Shown here one piece after another: positions 34,401-42,998 of a stretch of DNA of 58,355 nucleotides. How positions within the stretch are numbered: the stretch's first letter is position 1; each line of letters begins with the position of its first letter. Source of the DNA: an uncultured Streptomyces sp. (GTDB lineage Bacteria > Actinomycetota > Actinomycetes > Streptomycetales > Streptomycetaceae); the NCBI RefSeq assembly GCF_947488945.1, contig NZ_CANLBS010000032.1:1-58355 (forward strand), read 5' to 3'. The notes under the pieces are model-generated. The model did not search any database and was not told the origin of the DNA. It saw only the letters and a program-made list of their open reading frames with translations. The position numbers were made by a program, and so were the translations under genes.

Positions 34401-34436
34401 TGGCATGACTATACGCAGGTGCGCAGTTTTATGCAA
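34401..34436 (-). promoter_or_regulatory. argC promoter with tandem ARG boxes
   Basis: On the minus strand TTGCAT (34431-34436) and TATAGT (34408-34413) are exactly 17 bp apart. Two AT-rich imperfect palindromes, TGCATAAAACTGCGCA (34420-34435) and TGCGTATAGTCATGCC (34402-34417), cover both elements and lie two bases apart, the usual layout of paired ArgR sites. Bound ArgR would block RNA polymerase. Confidence 0.8.
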
Positions 34437-34478
34437 AGGGCGCGTTGTGAGCCGCCTGCCCCGGAACCGCCGGCCGCT

Positions 34479-35471
34479 TCACCCGGCGAGTGGCGGCAGG
34501 GAGGTGAGCCAGCCGGTCAGCAGGCGGTTGACCTCGCCGGGGCGTTCTTGCTGGATCCAGTGGCCGCAGCCTTCCAGCAGGTGGGAGGCGGACAGGGCGG
34601 GGAGGGTGGCGGGGTAGGCGTCGATGGCGTCGGACATCCAGGTGGTGGAGGCGTCCAGGGCGCCGCCGATGAACAGGGACGGCTGCTCGATCGGGGCCCC
34701 GCGGTGGGGTGCCAGGTCCTCCCAGTCGCGGTCCAGGGCGCGGTAGCGGTTGAGGGCGCCGGTCAGGCCGGTGCGTTCGAACTCCGCCGCGTAGACGTCG
34801 AGGTCGTTCCCGCTCAGCCAGGCAGGGAGCGGTCCGGCGGGGAAACGGTCCCGCAGCCGTCCTCCGGGGGCGACGAAGTGCGGGTCGGGCTCGTCGCGGC
34901 CGGGCATGGTGTCGGCGGACAGCGCCGCGTAGAAACCGGCGAGCCAGCCCCGGACGTCGGGCTCGATCTCCGCCTCGGCGCGGCCGGGCTCCTGGAAGTA
35001 GGAGACGTAGAACTCCTGGTCGGGGCCGCCGATTCGACCGAAGACGTCGGTGGGACGGGGGCCGCCCGGCGGCGCGTAGGGGACGCTCAGCAGGCCGACG
35101 GCGCGGAAGACGTCGGGGCGCAGGAGGGCGGACGTGGCGGCGATGCTGGATCCCCAGTCGTGGCCGACGATCACCGCGCTCCGCTCGCCGAGGGCGCGGA
35201 CCACGGCCACGTTGTCCTCCACCAAATCGAGCATGCGGTAGGCGTCGGTCGCGGCGGGCCTGGAGGAGCGGCCGTAGCCGCGCACGTCGATCGCGACCGC
35301 CCGGTGGCCGGCGGCGGCGAGGGCCGGAAGCTGGAGGCGCCAGGAGTACCAGGACTCGGGGAAGCCGTGCACCAGCAGGACCAGCGGGCCGGTGCCCTGC
35401 TCGACGAGGTGCAGGCGGCCGGCCGGGGACGCGATGACGCGGTGGCGGAGTTCGGCGGTCGGCGCGGGCAT
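34479..35471 (-). CDS. Epoxide-hydrolase-like alpha/beta hydrolase
   Basis: The 330-residue protein has the oxyanion-hole HGFPESWYSWRLQLPAL, the nucleophile elbow VIVGHDWGSSIA (Asp nucleophile as in epoxide hydrolases and haloalkane dehalogenases) and the C-terminal His in LEGCGHWIQQERP. The two ring-opening tyrosines cannot be fixed by eye, but YVSYFQEPG is a family marker. It likely hydrolyses an epoxide or related substrate. ATG 35471 has GAGGAG six bases upstream. Confidence 0.88.
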   Translation of the reverse strand: MPAPTAELRHRVIASPAGRLHLVEQGTGPLVLLVHGFPESWYSWRLQLPALAAAGHRAVAIDVRGYGRSSRPAATDAYRMLDLVEDNVAVVRALGERSAVIVGHDWGSSIAATSALLRPDVFRAVGLLSVPYAPPGGPRPTDVFGRIGGPDQEFYVSYFQEPGRAEAEIEPDVRGWLAGFYAALSADTMPGRDEPDPHFVAPGGRLRDRFPAGPLPAWLSGNDLDVYAAEFERTGLTGALNRYRALDRDWEDLAPHRGAPIEQPSLFIGGALDASTTWMSDAIDAYPATLPALSASHLLEGCGHWIQQERPGEVNRLLTGWLTSLPPLAG

Positions 35472-35851
35472 GGGCTTCTCCTCGGTTGCACGGGCGGACG
35501 CGGTCACTCGCCGATCATGCGGCGTGGTGGCCGCCCGACGCGATCGGCGTTGCCGTTCCGGCAAACCCGCGGAGGGACTGAAACGGTGGCGGTGCCGTCG
35601 AAGACCCGGTACGCCGACGACCCGCACACGCGCCCGCACCCCCGCCTGCCTGCACGCTTGCTCGCTCGCCCGCACCCCCGCCTGCCTGCACGCTTGCTCG
35701 CCCGGTCACCGCCCGCTCGCCCGGTCGCCATCAGCCCCGGCCCGCACCGGTCGGCCCTGCGATCGTGGCGAGGGATGTGTCCTGGGATGCGTCATGACCG
35801 GAATCGGGGGCAGGAGGGGCGTGACGGGAGAGTTCGGAGAGAGGCGGCGGT
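35472..35851. other. Intergenic region with tandem repeat
   Basis: About 380 bp lie between the divergent hydrolase and RsbW-like genes. Apart from the 36-bp repeat and presumed promoters I see no gene; short reading frames here are repeat-derived. Confidence 0.5.
35631..35702. repeat. 36-bp tandem direct repeat, two copies
   Basis: Two adjacent copies (35631-35666 and 35667-35702) differ only at the last base. They read CCCGCACCCCCGCCTGCCTG at their core. With two units and no spacers it is not a CRISPR array. Confidence 0.9.
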
Positions 35852-36331
35852 ATGTCCGGGACTGTGAGCGGCGGGACGCGACGCATGGCGTCGTCGGCCC
35901 CCGGGACCCTGGTGGTGTCCGCCTCGTACGAAGGCGGCGAGGGCATCGGCGAGGCGCGGGCGCTGGCCCGTGAGTTCCTGGCCGACGTGCAGGCCGTGCA
36001 CGGTCTTCCGGTCTCCGACCGGGTGATGGGAACGGTGCAGCTCGTCGTCAGCGAGCTGGTCACCAACGCCCACAAGTACGCGCCGGGCCCCTACGCGCTG
36101 ACCCTCGCGATCCGCGAGGGGGCCGTCGAGGTGACCGTGTGGGACGGCGAACCGGCGGTGCCGATGGCCCGCGCCGCCGACACCGGCCGCATCGGGCAGC
36201 ACGGCATGGAGATCGTGATGGCCGTCTGCCGCAGCTTCGAGGTGCACCGCGAGCCGGTGGGCAAGCGGGTCCGGGCGACGGTGGTGCTGGCCGACGATCC
36301 GGCCGGGAACATGGTCGGCCGACTGATCTGA
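35852..36331 (+). CDS. RsbW-like ATP-binding protein (HATPase_c_2)
   Basis: The 159-residue protein is a stand-alone GHKL ATPase domain. The N-box is QLVVSELVTNAHKYAPGPY and the G-boxes are VTVWDGEPAVP and GQHGMEIVMAVC. Streptomyces has many such proteins; some are anti-sigma factors that phosphorylate anti-anti-sigma partners, most are uncharacterised. No sigma factor or STAS-domain partner is adjacent. GAGAGG lies about eight bases before the ATG. Confidence 0.88.
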   Translation: MSGTVSGGTRRMASSAPGTLVVSASYEGGEGIGEARALAREFLADVQAVHGLPVSDRVMGTVQLVVSELVTNAHKYAPGPYALTLAIREGAVEVTVWDGEPAVPMARAADTGRIGQHGMEIVMAVCRSFEVHREPVGKRVRATVVLADDPAGNMVGRLI

Positions 36332-36351
36332 CCCAGCGTGGCTCGGGCGGG

Positions 36352-36410
36352 CCGCCCGCTGCGACCGGCGCGGTTCGGGGCCGCCCGCTCCGACCCGGCG
36401 CGGTTCGGGG
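36352..36410. repeat. Imperfect 29/30-bp tandem repeat
   Basis: Two near-identical units (36352-36380 and 36381-36410), each ending CGGCGCGGTTCGGGG, fill the space between two convergent genes. They may reflect slippage. Confidence 0.7.
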
Positions 36411-36438
36411 CCGGCCGCCCCTGCGGCGGCGCCCCGCG

Positions 36439-37221
36439 TCACATCCTCGGGTCCGGCTGGAGCAGCGCGAACACCGCGCCGGACGGGTCCGCGAGCCAGG
36501 CGATCCGCCCCACGTCGGGTACGTCGTCCACCGGCATCAGCACGGTCCCGCCCGCCGAACGCGCCGCCTCGGCCTTGGCGTCGACGTCGACCGCGTGGAA
36601 GTACGGCACCCAGCGGGGGCCGTCGCCGGCTCCGAGGCCCGTCGGTGCGGCGCCTCCGAAGGCGCTGGTCCGCTGCTCGCCCTCCCGGGTGCTGAGCACC
36701 CGGTACGTCATCCCCCCGGTCTGCTGCTCCTGCACGCGCCAGCCGAACAGCCCCTGGTAGAACGCGATGTCCGCGGCCGGCTCCGGGGTGTGCAGCTCCG
36801 CCCAGAGGAGCGTGTCGGGGGCGAAGGTGATGTCGAGGCCGGTGGTCCGGCCGGGCTGCCAGAGCGCGAATTCGGCGCCTCTCGGGTCGGTGGCCTGCGC
36901 GAGCCACCCCTCCCCCATGACGTCCACCGGTTCCATCCGGACGGTGCCGCCGGCGGTGGCGACGGCCCGGACAGTGGCCCGGACGTCGTCGGTCTTGAAG
37001 TGGATCATCCACGCGGGACGCGCTCCCTCCTCGGTGAGCGGCCCGAGGGCGGCGACGGTCTTCCCGTCGAGCTGGAAGAAGCCGTATCCACCCGTGTCGG
37101 GGCCGACGGAGACGAACCGCCAGCCGAAGACGGCCCCGTAGAAGGCGGTGGCGGCCCCGGTGTCGGGGCTGCCGAGGTCGAGCCAGTTGGGTGCTCCGTC
37201 GGCGAACTCGGTACCGGGCAT
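36439..37221 (-). CDS. Two-domain VOC-family protein
   Basis: The 260-residue protein holds two glyoxalase/bleomycin-resistance-type (VOC) domains. Residues about 8-125 (PNWLDLGSPDTGAATAFYGAVFGW) and about 135-255 (LLWAELHTPEPAADIAFYQGLFGW) each end in a DPxGA-type strand (ATDPRGAEFALWQP, LADPSGAVFALLQP). VOC proteins bind metal or ligands; the reaction is unknown. CAGGAGG precedes ATG 37221. Confidence 0.9.
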   Translation of the reverse strand: MPGTEFADGAPNWLDLGSPDTGAATAFYGAVFGWRFVSVGPDTGGYGFFQLDGKTVAALGPLTEEGARPAWMIHFKTDDVRATVRAVATAGGTVRMEPVDVMGEGWLAQATDPRGAEFALWQPGRTTGLDITFAPDTLLWAELHTPEPAADIAFYQGLFGWRVQEQQTGGMTYRVLSTREGEQRTSAFGGAAPTGLGAGDGPRWVPYFHAVDVDAKAEAARSAGGTVLMPVDDVPDVGRIAWLADPSGAVFALLQPDPRM

Positions 37222-37394
37222 GCGGTCCTCCTGGAGGTGGGACGGAAGGTGGGACGTGAAGGTGGGACGGGCGGATCGGGCAGGAGGCCACGATGCCGAC
37301 CCGCGCACGGCCCGGCCGCCCACGGACGCCGGGCGGGCCGGGGGTTCACCCGCACGGCCGCCCCGCCCCGCTCCCCGGACCCCCCGGACGGGGC

Positions 37395-38297
37395 TCAGCC
37401 CTTGAGGCCGCCGGCGAACCCCTTGATGACGTAGCGCTGGAGCAGCAGGAACATCACCAGGACCGGCAGCGCGGCCAGGACGAGGCCCGCGAAGACGAGC
37501 CCGTAGTCCGAGACGTACTGGCCGACGAAGGTGAACACCCCGACGGGCACGGTCTCCTTGCCGGAGCCGCCCAGGTAGAGCAGCGGGGTGAAGAAGTCGT
37601 TCCACACGAAGACGGCGTTGAGGATGATCACCGTGCCGGTGATGGGCCGCAGCAGCGGGAAGACGATCCGGGTGAACGCCTGCCGGTGGTCGCAGCCGTC
37701 GATGAGGGCGGCCTGCGCGTAGTCGGGCGGCAGGGCACGCACGAAGCCGGTGTAGAGGAAGACGGTGAACGGCAGTTGGATCCCGGTGTAGAAGAGGATC
37801 ATGCCCTGGTAGGTGCCGAGCCAGCCGATGCTGTCGACCAGCTTGTACAGCGGGATCATCCCGAGCTGGAAGGGCAGCACGATGCCCAGCAGGAACAGGA
37901 TGTAGAGGCCGTATCCGAGGCCTGTGGCGCGGCGGGCCAGGAAGTACGCGCCCGTCGAGCCGAGGACCACGAGGAGCAGCAGGCTCGCGCCGGTGATGAC
38001 GGTGCTGTTGACGAGCGCGGGCCCCAGCGAGGCCGACGACCAGGCGTTGCCGAAGTTGCGCGCGGTGGGCGGGACGGGCAGTCCCAGCGGGGACCCGGCG
38101 ATCTGGTGGGGTTCCTTCAGCGCCAGCGTGATCAGCGCGTACACCGGGAACAGGAACACCACCGCGGCCGCCACCATGACCAGTTCCAGGAGGTACCCGC
38201 CGTACCGCTGCCGGAGGCGGGCGGCGGCGGGCCGGGTACGGCGCCCGGTGCGGTGGGCGGCCGGTGCGGCCCCGCCGGAAGTACTGCCGCCGCTCAC
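37395..38297 (-). CDS. Carbohydrate ABC transporter permease (MalG-like)
   Basis: The 300-residue protein has six membrane helices and the coupling motif DYAQAALIDGCDHRQAFTRIVFPLLRP (EAA loop) typical of the second permease of sugar importers. The first 30 residues are a basic cytoplasmic leader. GTG 38297 overlaps the upstream permease stop. No ATPase gene is present; Streptomyces sugar importers commonly share MsiK. Confidence 0.93.
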   Translation of the reverse strand: MSGGSTSGGAAPAAHRTGRRTRPAAARLRQRYGGYLLELVMVAAAVVFLFPVYALITLALKEPHQIAGSPLGLPVPPTARNFGNAWSSASLGPALVNSTVITGASLLLLVVLGSTGAYFLARRATGLGYGLYILFLLGIVLPFQLGMIPLYKLVDSIGWLGTYQGMILFYTGIQLPFTVFLYTGFVRALPPDYAQAALIDGCDHRQAFTRIVFPLLRPITGTVIILNAVFVWNDFFTPLLYLGGSGKETVPVGVFTFVGQYVSDYGLVFAGLVLAALPVLVMFLLLQRYVIKGFAGGLKG

Positions 38298-39181
38298 GCG
38301 GCGACCTCCCTGGCGCGCAGGAAGCGGAGCTGGACCAGGGAGACGGCGGCCACGAACAGCGCGAGCACCAGCGCGACCGCGGTGCTGTAACCGAACTTCG
38401 CGTACACGAAGGCCTCCTTGAACAGTGCCGTGGACAGGGTTTCGCTGGCGGTTCCGGGCCCGCCGTTGGTGGCGGCGTAGACCTGGTCGAAGAGTTTCAG
38501 GCCACCGATCGTCGACAGCATGAGATTGACCGTCAGGGCTGGGGCCAGCATCGGCCAGGTGACCCAGCGGAAGCGCTGCCAGGTCCCGGCGCCGTCGATC
38601 TTGGCGGCCTCGTGCAGTTCGGCGGGGACGCCCTGGAGCCCGGCGAGGAAGATGACCATCGAGTACCCGGCGTACTGCCAGACGACCATCGCGGCCACCG
38701 ACCACAGGGCGAGCGACGGGTCGCCGAGCCAGTCCTGGCGCAGGCCGCCCAGTCCCACCGTGCCGAGCAGCCCGTTGATCCCGGCCCCGGCCTCGGGGTT
38801 GTAGACGTACTTCCACAGGAACGCGACCATCACCGGGCTGACGACCGCGGGGGCGAAGAAGATCACCCGCAGCAGCGCCCTGCTGCGGATCCCGGAGTCG
38901 ACCCCGAGCGCGAGCAGCAGGCCGACGGCGTTCTGGACGACGACCACGGCGACGGTGAGCATCAGGGTGTTGGCCACCGAGTCCAGCGTCCGCCGGTCGT
39001 CCAGCAGGGTGCGGAAGTTGTCGAGGCCGACGAACGAGGCGGCGCCGATGCCGGACCAGTCGGTGAAGGCGTACGCCACCCCAGCCACGCTCGGGCCGAG
39101 CACCACGACCGCGTAGACGAGCAGGGCGGGGACGACGAACCCCCAGGGCGGCACGGTGAGGTCGCGGCGGGGGCGGCTCAC
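38294..39181 (-). CDS. Carbohydrate ABC transporter permease (MalF-like)
   Basis: The 295-residue protein has six helices and an EAA loop ELHEAAKIDGAGTWQRFRWVTWPML. It pairs with the permease that follows. Start GTG 39181 overlaps the binding-protein stop by four bases. Confidence 0.93.
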   Translation of the reverse strand: MSRPRRDLTVPPWGFVVPALLVYAVVVLGPSVAGVAYAFTDWSGIGAASFVGLDNFRTLLDDRRTLDSVANTLMLTVAVVVVQNAVGLLLALGVDSGIRSRALLRVIFFAPAVVSPVMVAFLWKYVYNPEAGAGINGLLGTVGLGGLRQDWLGDPSLALWSVAAMVVWQYAGYSMVIFLAGLQGVPAELHEAAKIDGAGTWQRFRWVTWPMLAPALTVNLMLSTIGGLKLFDQVYAATNGGPGTASETLSTALFKEAFVYAKFGYSTAVALVLALFVAAVSLVQLRFLRAREVAA

Positions 39182-40452
39182 GACGACCTCCCGTACGCCT
39201 CGTCCATCCGGCCGAGCGCGCCGCGCACGTCCGTCCCGCCGGAGAGCAGGTCCTGGACGGCCGCGAGATGGGTGGGCTGCACCTCGGCGTTGGGCCAGCG
39301 CTGGTCCATGAACGGCACGGCCCGGTCCGCGTCCACGATCGGCAGGAAGGGCTCCAGCACCGGGTCGACGACGGTGGAGGCGGTCCGCCGGAACGGGATC
39401 GCGAAGACGGCGGCCGCCCAGCGGTCGATGTTCTCCTGCCGCCCGAGGAAGGCGACGAAGTCCCGCGCCGGGGTGGCCGGCTCCGCCCGCACGGAGACGC
39501 CGAGCCCGACCACGGTCCCGGCGGCGATCCACGGCCGCGCCGGGTCGTCGCCGCCGGGGAAGGGGAACATCGCCAGGTCGTCCGGGTCCGGCGCGGCCGC
39601 CCGGAACGCGGCGAGGACGGCGGAGACCTGGACGGCCATGGCGGCCTTGCCGGTGGCGACCATCGCGGTCTGCTGCTCGAACGTGGTGCCGTTGGGGTTG
39701 TCGTTGAAGTACCCCCTGCGCCGGAGTTCGTCGTACTTGTCCAGCGCGTCGGCCCAGCCCGAGTCCCGGAAGCTGGTCCGGCCGGCGGCCAGGTCGTCGT
39801 CGAACCGGGGGTTGCCCGCGTAGACCGCCTCGGGGACCAGCGCGTAGCTGATCAGCTGCGTCACCCAGGGCGTCTGGGCGCCGAGCGCGATCGGCACGAC
39901 ACCCCGCGCCCTCAGCCGCGCGCAGACCGCGAGCAGCTCCCGCCAGGTGGTGGGCGGCTCGACGCCGACGCGGGCGAAGACCTTCTTGTTGTGGACGGCG
40001 CCGATCACGCAGCTGCCGGCCGAGTAGAGGTAGGTGCGCCCCTCGTACCGGTAGGCCGTGTCGAAGGCGGCCGGCACGTTCCGCGTCCAGGGCTGGGCGC
40101 TGAGGTCGGTGAGGAGCCCGGTGCGGGCCAGTTCGACCATGGACATCGCGCTGCCGCTGCCGGGATAGACCACGTGCACGTCCGGGGCGTTGCCGCCGGC
40201 GAGCTGGGTACGGACCACCGTCTGCACCTGGTCGGTGGGGGCGAACGAGGTGGTGAAGGACTGGTCGGGCCGGCTCTCGCGGTACAGCGCGAGCAGTTCC
40301 CGCACCGGCTGCTGCTGGTCGGCGACGCCCACGATCCGCAGCGTGTCCCCGGAGTCGCCGGAGCACCCGGACGACCCGGACCCCAGCGCGACGGCCGCCG
40401 CGGCCCCACCCCCGGCGCGCAGGAACCCCCGGCGGCTGCGACCGGTGGTCAT
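39178..40452 (-). CDS. Extracellular sugar-binding lipoprotein of ABC importer
   Basis: The 424-residue family 1 solute-binding protein begins with a twin-arginine lipoprotein signal (SRRGFLRAGGGAAAA then GSSGCSG), so it is Tat-exported and lipid-anchored. Typical segments are YRESRPDQSFTTSFAPTDQVQT, GGNAPDVHVVYPGSGSAM and FVAFLGRQENIDRWAA. It is the first gene of a three-gene importer operon. The sugar is unknown and no glycosidase or LacI regulator is adjacent. ACGGAG precedes ATG 40452. Confidence 0.9.
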   Translation of the reverse strand: MTTGRSRRGFLRAGGGAAAAVALGSGSSGCSGDSGDTLRIVGVADQQQPVRELLALYRESRPDQSFTTSFAPTDQVQTVVRTQLAGGNAPDVHVVYPGSGSAMSMVELARTGLLTDLSAQPWTRNVPAAFDTAYRYEGRTYLYSAGSCVIGAVHNKKVFARVGVEPPTTWRELLAVCARLRARGVVPIALGAQTPWVTQLISYALVPEAVYAGNPRFDDDLAAGRTSFRDSGWADALDKYDELRRRGYFNDNPNGTTFEQQTAMVATGKAAMAVQVSAVLAAFRAAAPDPDDLAMFPFPGGDDPARPWIAAGTVVGLGVSVRAEPATPARDFVAFLGRQENIDRWAAAVFAIPFRRTASTVVDPVLEPFLPIVDADRAVPFMDQRWPNAEVQPTHLAAVQDLLSGGTDVRGALGRMDEAYGRSS

Positions 40453-40866
40453 GGCGACTCCGTAAGGTGCTAGGCGGACCGGGCGGGCCCCGCGCGAGTG
40501 CGCCCCGTCCGTGGGGGCGTGCCCCGCGCGGCGCACGTGCGTTCCCGGAACCGGAACCGCCGGTCCGGGGACCCGCTTACGTTCGCAGCCGAGCGCCACC
40601 GCGCCGCGCACCGACACGAGGCGGACGGGTGGCGGGTGGCGGTGCCGGTGGCCGGGGACGGGAGCCCATGGCGGAGACGCCCTCGCCGGGCATGTCCGCG
40701 GGCGGCTGCGTGAGGGGCCGGTGCCCGGCGTACGGGGGCGGGGGCGGGGCGACGGACGGAAGCGGCCCTCCACGCGTCCGCCCCGCACGTTCCCGCCGGT
40801 CCGGAGGGACGGGCGGGGACGTACGGGGCGGACGGGACGCGGGCCGGGGCCGGCGGGCCGGGGAGC
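40453..40866. other. Intergenic region upstream of the ABC operon
   Basis: About 410 bp contain no supportable gene. A short palindrome GTTCCCGGAAC (40541-40551) lies about 90 bp upstream of the binding-protein start and could be part of an operator. No other structure stood out. Confidence 0.45.
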
Positions 40867-41277
40867 TCAGTCCTGGTCGGCGCGCTCCGCGGTCTTGGCG
40901 GCCTTCGCGGCCTGCAGCTCCTTGATGCGGACGGCTTCCTTGCGGACGTCGGCCTGGGTGGCGCGCTCTTCCCGCAGCCAATCGGGGTCTTCCTGCTTCA
41001 GCGCCTCGATCTGCTCGGTGGTGAGCGCGTCGGTGACCCCGCCGCGGGCGAGGCCGGAGATGGAGACGCCCAGCTTGGACGCCACCACGGGGCGGGGGTG
41101 CGGGCCGTCGCGGCGCAGGTCGCGCAGCCAGGCGGGCGGATCGGCCTGGAGCGCGTTCAGCTCGGCGCGCGAGACGACGCCTTCCCGGAACTCGGCGGGG
41201 GTGGCTTCGAGGTACACACCCAGCTTCTTCGCGGCCGTGGCCGGCTTCATGGTCTGGGTGGTCTGGTGCGACGTCAT
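40867..41277 (-). CDS. DUF5997-family protein
   Basis: The 136-residue protein is mostly charged helix, with two similar units: ATPAEFREGVVSRAELNALQ DPPAWLRDLRRDG and GGVTDALTTEQIEALKQEDPDWLREERA. It matches the actinobacterial DUF5997 family as I remember it; the function is unknown. It has no signal or membrane segment. TACCCT lies at -13 to -8 of the ATG without a ribosome site, suggesting a leaderless message. It diverges from the LysR-effector-domain gene with only 58 bp between them, a pairing I recall in other streptomycetes. Confidence 0.78.
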   Translation of the reverse strand: MTSHQTTQTMKPATAAKKLGVYLEATPAEFREGVVSRAELNALQADPPAWLRDLRRDGPHPRPVVASKLGVSISGLARGGVTDALTTEQIEALKQEDPDWLREERATQADVRKEAVRIKELQAAKAAKTAERADQD

Positions 41278-41335
41278 GGTGTCAAGGGTAGCGAGCGTGT
41301 GCGATACCTCCGACCACGACCGGTAGCCTGGCGAC

Positions 41336-42136
41336 GTGACTGGCTCCGACGCTTCCCCTTCCTTCCGGCTCGCCTACGTGCCCGGCGTGACCCCCACCAA
41401 ATGGGTGCGTATCTGGAACGAAAGGCTCCCGGACGTCCCCCTCACGCTGGTCGCGGTGGAGCCCGGCAAGGCGACGGCGCTGCTGCGCGAGGGCGGCGCG
41501 GACGCCGGTTTCGTCCGCCTGCCGGTCGACGGCGAGGACCTCAGCGCGATCCCGCTCTACACCGAGACCACGGTCGTGGTGGTCCCCAAGGACCATGTGG
41601 CGGCGGCGGTCGAGGAGCTGTCGCCGGAGGACCTCGCCGACGAGATCGTGCTGCATCCGCTGGACGACCCGCTGGACTGGGAGCGCCCGCCGGGGCGGCC
41701 CGCGCTGGAGCGCCCGGCCACCACGGAGGACGCCGTGGCCCTGGTGGGGGCAGGCATCGGGCTGGTGGTGGTACCCCAGTCGCTGGCCCGGCTGCACCAC
41801 CGCAAGGACCTCACCTACCGGCCGCTGACGGACGCGCCCGAGTCACGGGTGGCACTGTCCTGGCCGGAGGACCGGACGACCGATCTGGTCGAGGACTTCA
41901 TCGGCATCGTGCGCGGCCGCACCGTCAACAGTTCGCGCGGGCGCAACGCGGCCGCCGCCCAGCCCCAGCAGGAGAAGACCGCCAAGCGCGCGGGCGGTGA
42001 CGGCCGGCGCAAGCCCGCCCCCGGCAAGGCGGCGGGCAAGAACCCCCGAGGCGGCTCCGGCGGCCCGAAGGGGGGACGCGGCGGCTCGGGCGGCGCGAAG
42101 GGCGCCAAGGGCGGAAAGCCCCGCGGCCGGCGCTGA
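41336..42136 (+). CDS. Stand-alone LysR-type substrate-binding domain with basic tail
   Basis: The 266-residue protein starts directly in a periplasmic-binding-protein-like fold as found in LysR effector domains: FRLAYVPGVTPTKWVRIWNE, TALLREGGADAGFVRLP, VVPKDHVAAAVEELSPEDL and ALVGAGIGLVVVPQSLARL. The helix-turn-helix domain of about 60 residues is missing. Residues about 200-266 are a Lys/Arg/Gly-rich tail (KGGRGGSGGAKGAKGGKPRGRR) that could contact nucleic acid. GTG 41336 has TAGCCT at -12 to -7, a leaderless pattern. It may be a diverged regulator acting through its tail or with DUF5997. Confidence 0.85.
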   Translation: MTGSDASPSFRLAYVPGVTPTKWVRIWNERLPDVPLTLVAVEPGKATALLREGGADAGFVRLPVDGEDLSAIPLYTETTVVVVPKDHVAAAVEELSPEDLADEIVLHPLDDPLDWERPPGRPALERPATTEDAVALVGAGIGLVVVPQSLARLHHRKDLTYRPLTDAPESRVALSWPEDRTTDLVEDFIGIVRGRTVNSSRGRNAAAAQPQQEKTAKRAGGDGRRKPAPGKAAGKNPRGGSGGPKGGRGGSGGAKGAKGGKPRGRR

Positions 42137-42306
42137 CCCGTTCCCCCGCGATCCTCCCGTTTCCCGCTGCCTGCACGGTCCCCTCCCCGTACGACGCCCA
42201 CGGGACCAGCGGGAACCGGGGGCGCGGGCCCGGAGCCGGGGCCCGGCGCCACTCGCCGCCCTCCCCCCGGTGTGATGTCCGGCGCGGAAAATGTCAGGAT
42301 GGGCGT

Positions 42307-42804
42307 ATGACCATCAAGGCTTACTTCGACATCACCATCAACGACGAGCCCGCCGGGCGGATCACGTTCAACCTGTTCGAGGACGTCGTCCCGAAGACGG
42401 TCGAGAACTTCCGCGCCCTCGCCACCGGCGAGCAGGGCTTCGGCTACAAGGGTTCGTCCTTCCACCGCGTCATCCCGGAGTTCATGCTCCAGGGCGGCGA
42501 CTTCACCCGCGGTGACGGCACCGGCGGCAAGAGCATCTACGGCGACAAGTTCGCGGACGAGAACTTCCAGCTCAAGCACACCAAGCCGGGCCTGCTGTCG
42601 ATGGCCAACGCCGGCCCGAACACCAACGGCTCGCAGTTCTTCATCACCACCGTCCTGACCCCGTGGCTCGACGGCAAGCACGTCGTCTTCGGCGAGGTCG
42701 CCGACGAGGCCGGCATGGCCGTCGTCAAGAAGATCGAGAGCCTGGGCTCCGGCAGCGGCCGCACCTCGGCGAAGATCACCATCTCCGACAGCGGCGTCCT
42801 CTGA
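42307..42804 (+). CDS. Cyclophilin-type peptidyl-prolyl cis-trans isomerase
   Basis: The 165-residue cytosolic cyclophilin has the catalytic block FHRVIPEFMLQGGDFTRGDGTGG with the key Arg. It also has LLSMANAGPNTNGSQFFITT and WLDGKHVVFGEV. It speeds prolyl bond isomerisation during folding. Length matches PpiA/PpiB-type enzymes without signal peptide. CAGGATGGG is the likely ribosome site. Confidence 0.96.
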   Translation: MTIKAYFDITINDEPAGRITFNLFEDVVPKTVENFRALATGEQGFGYKGSSFHRVIPEFMLQGGDFTRGDGTGGKSIYGDKFADENFQLKHTKPGLLSMANAGPNTNGSQFFITTVLTPWLDGKHVVFGEVADEAGMAVVKKIESLGSGSGRTSAKITISDSGVL

Positions 42805-42860
42805 TCACGCACCACTGCTCGGAGTAGATCATGACGGGGATCACACGCTGATACCCGAAC

Positions 42861-42893
42861 GCGCAGGCCGCCGCTCCCCGCGGCGGCCTGCGC
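42861..42893. terminator. Terminator between cyclophilin and serine hydrolase genes
   Basis: A perfect 13-bp stem (42861-42873 with 42881-42893) and seven-base loop follow 57 bp after the cyclophilin stop; the next gene is convergent, so it may act both ways. Confidence 0.75.
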
Positions 42894-42998
42894 GTCGTCG
42901 TGTCCGGGCCCGTCCCGTACGCGTCGGCAGGGCGTCCGCCCGTGCGCGTACGCGGAAGCCGGGCCCGCCCGTGCGCGTGGGCCGGGCCCGTCCGGCGT

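Noticed and set aside
35631..35702. CRISPR array
   Set aside because: Only two direct copies with no spacers and no cas genes.
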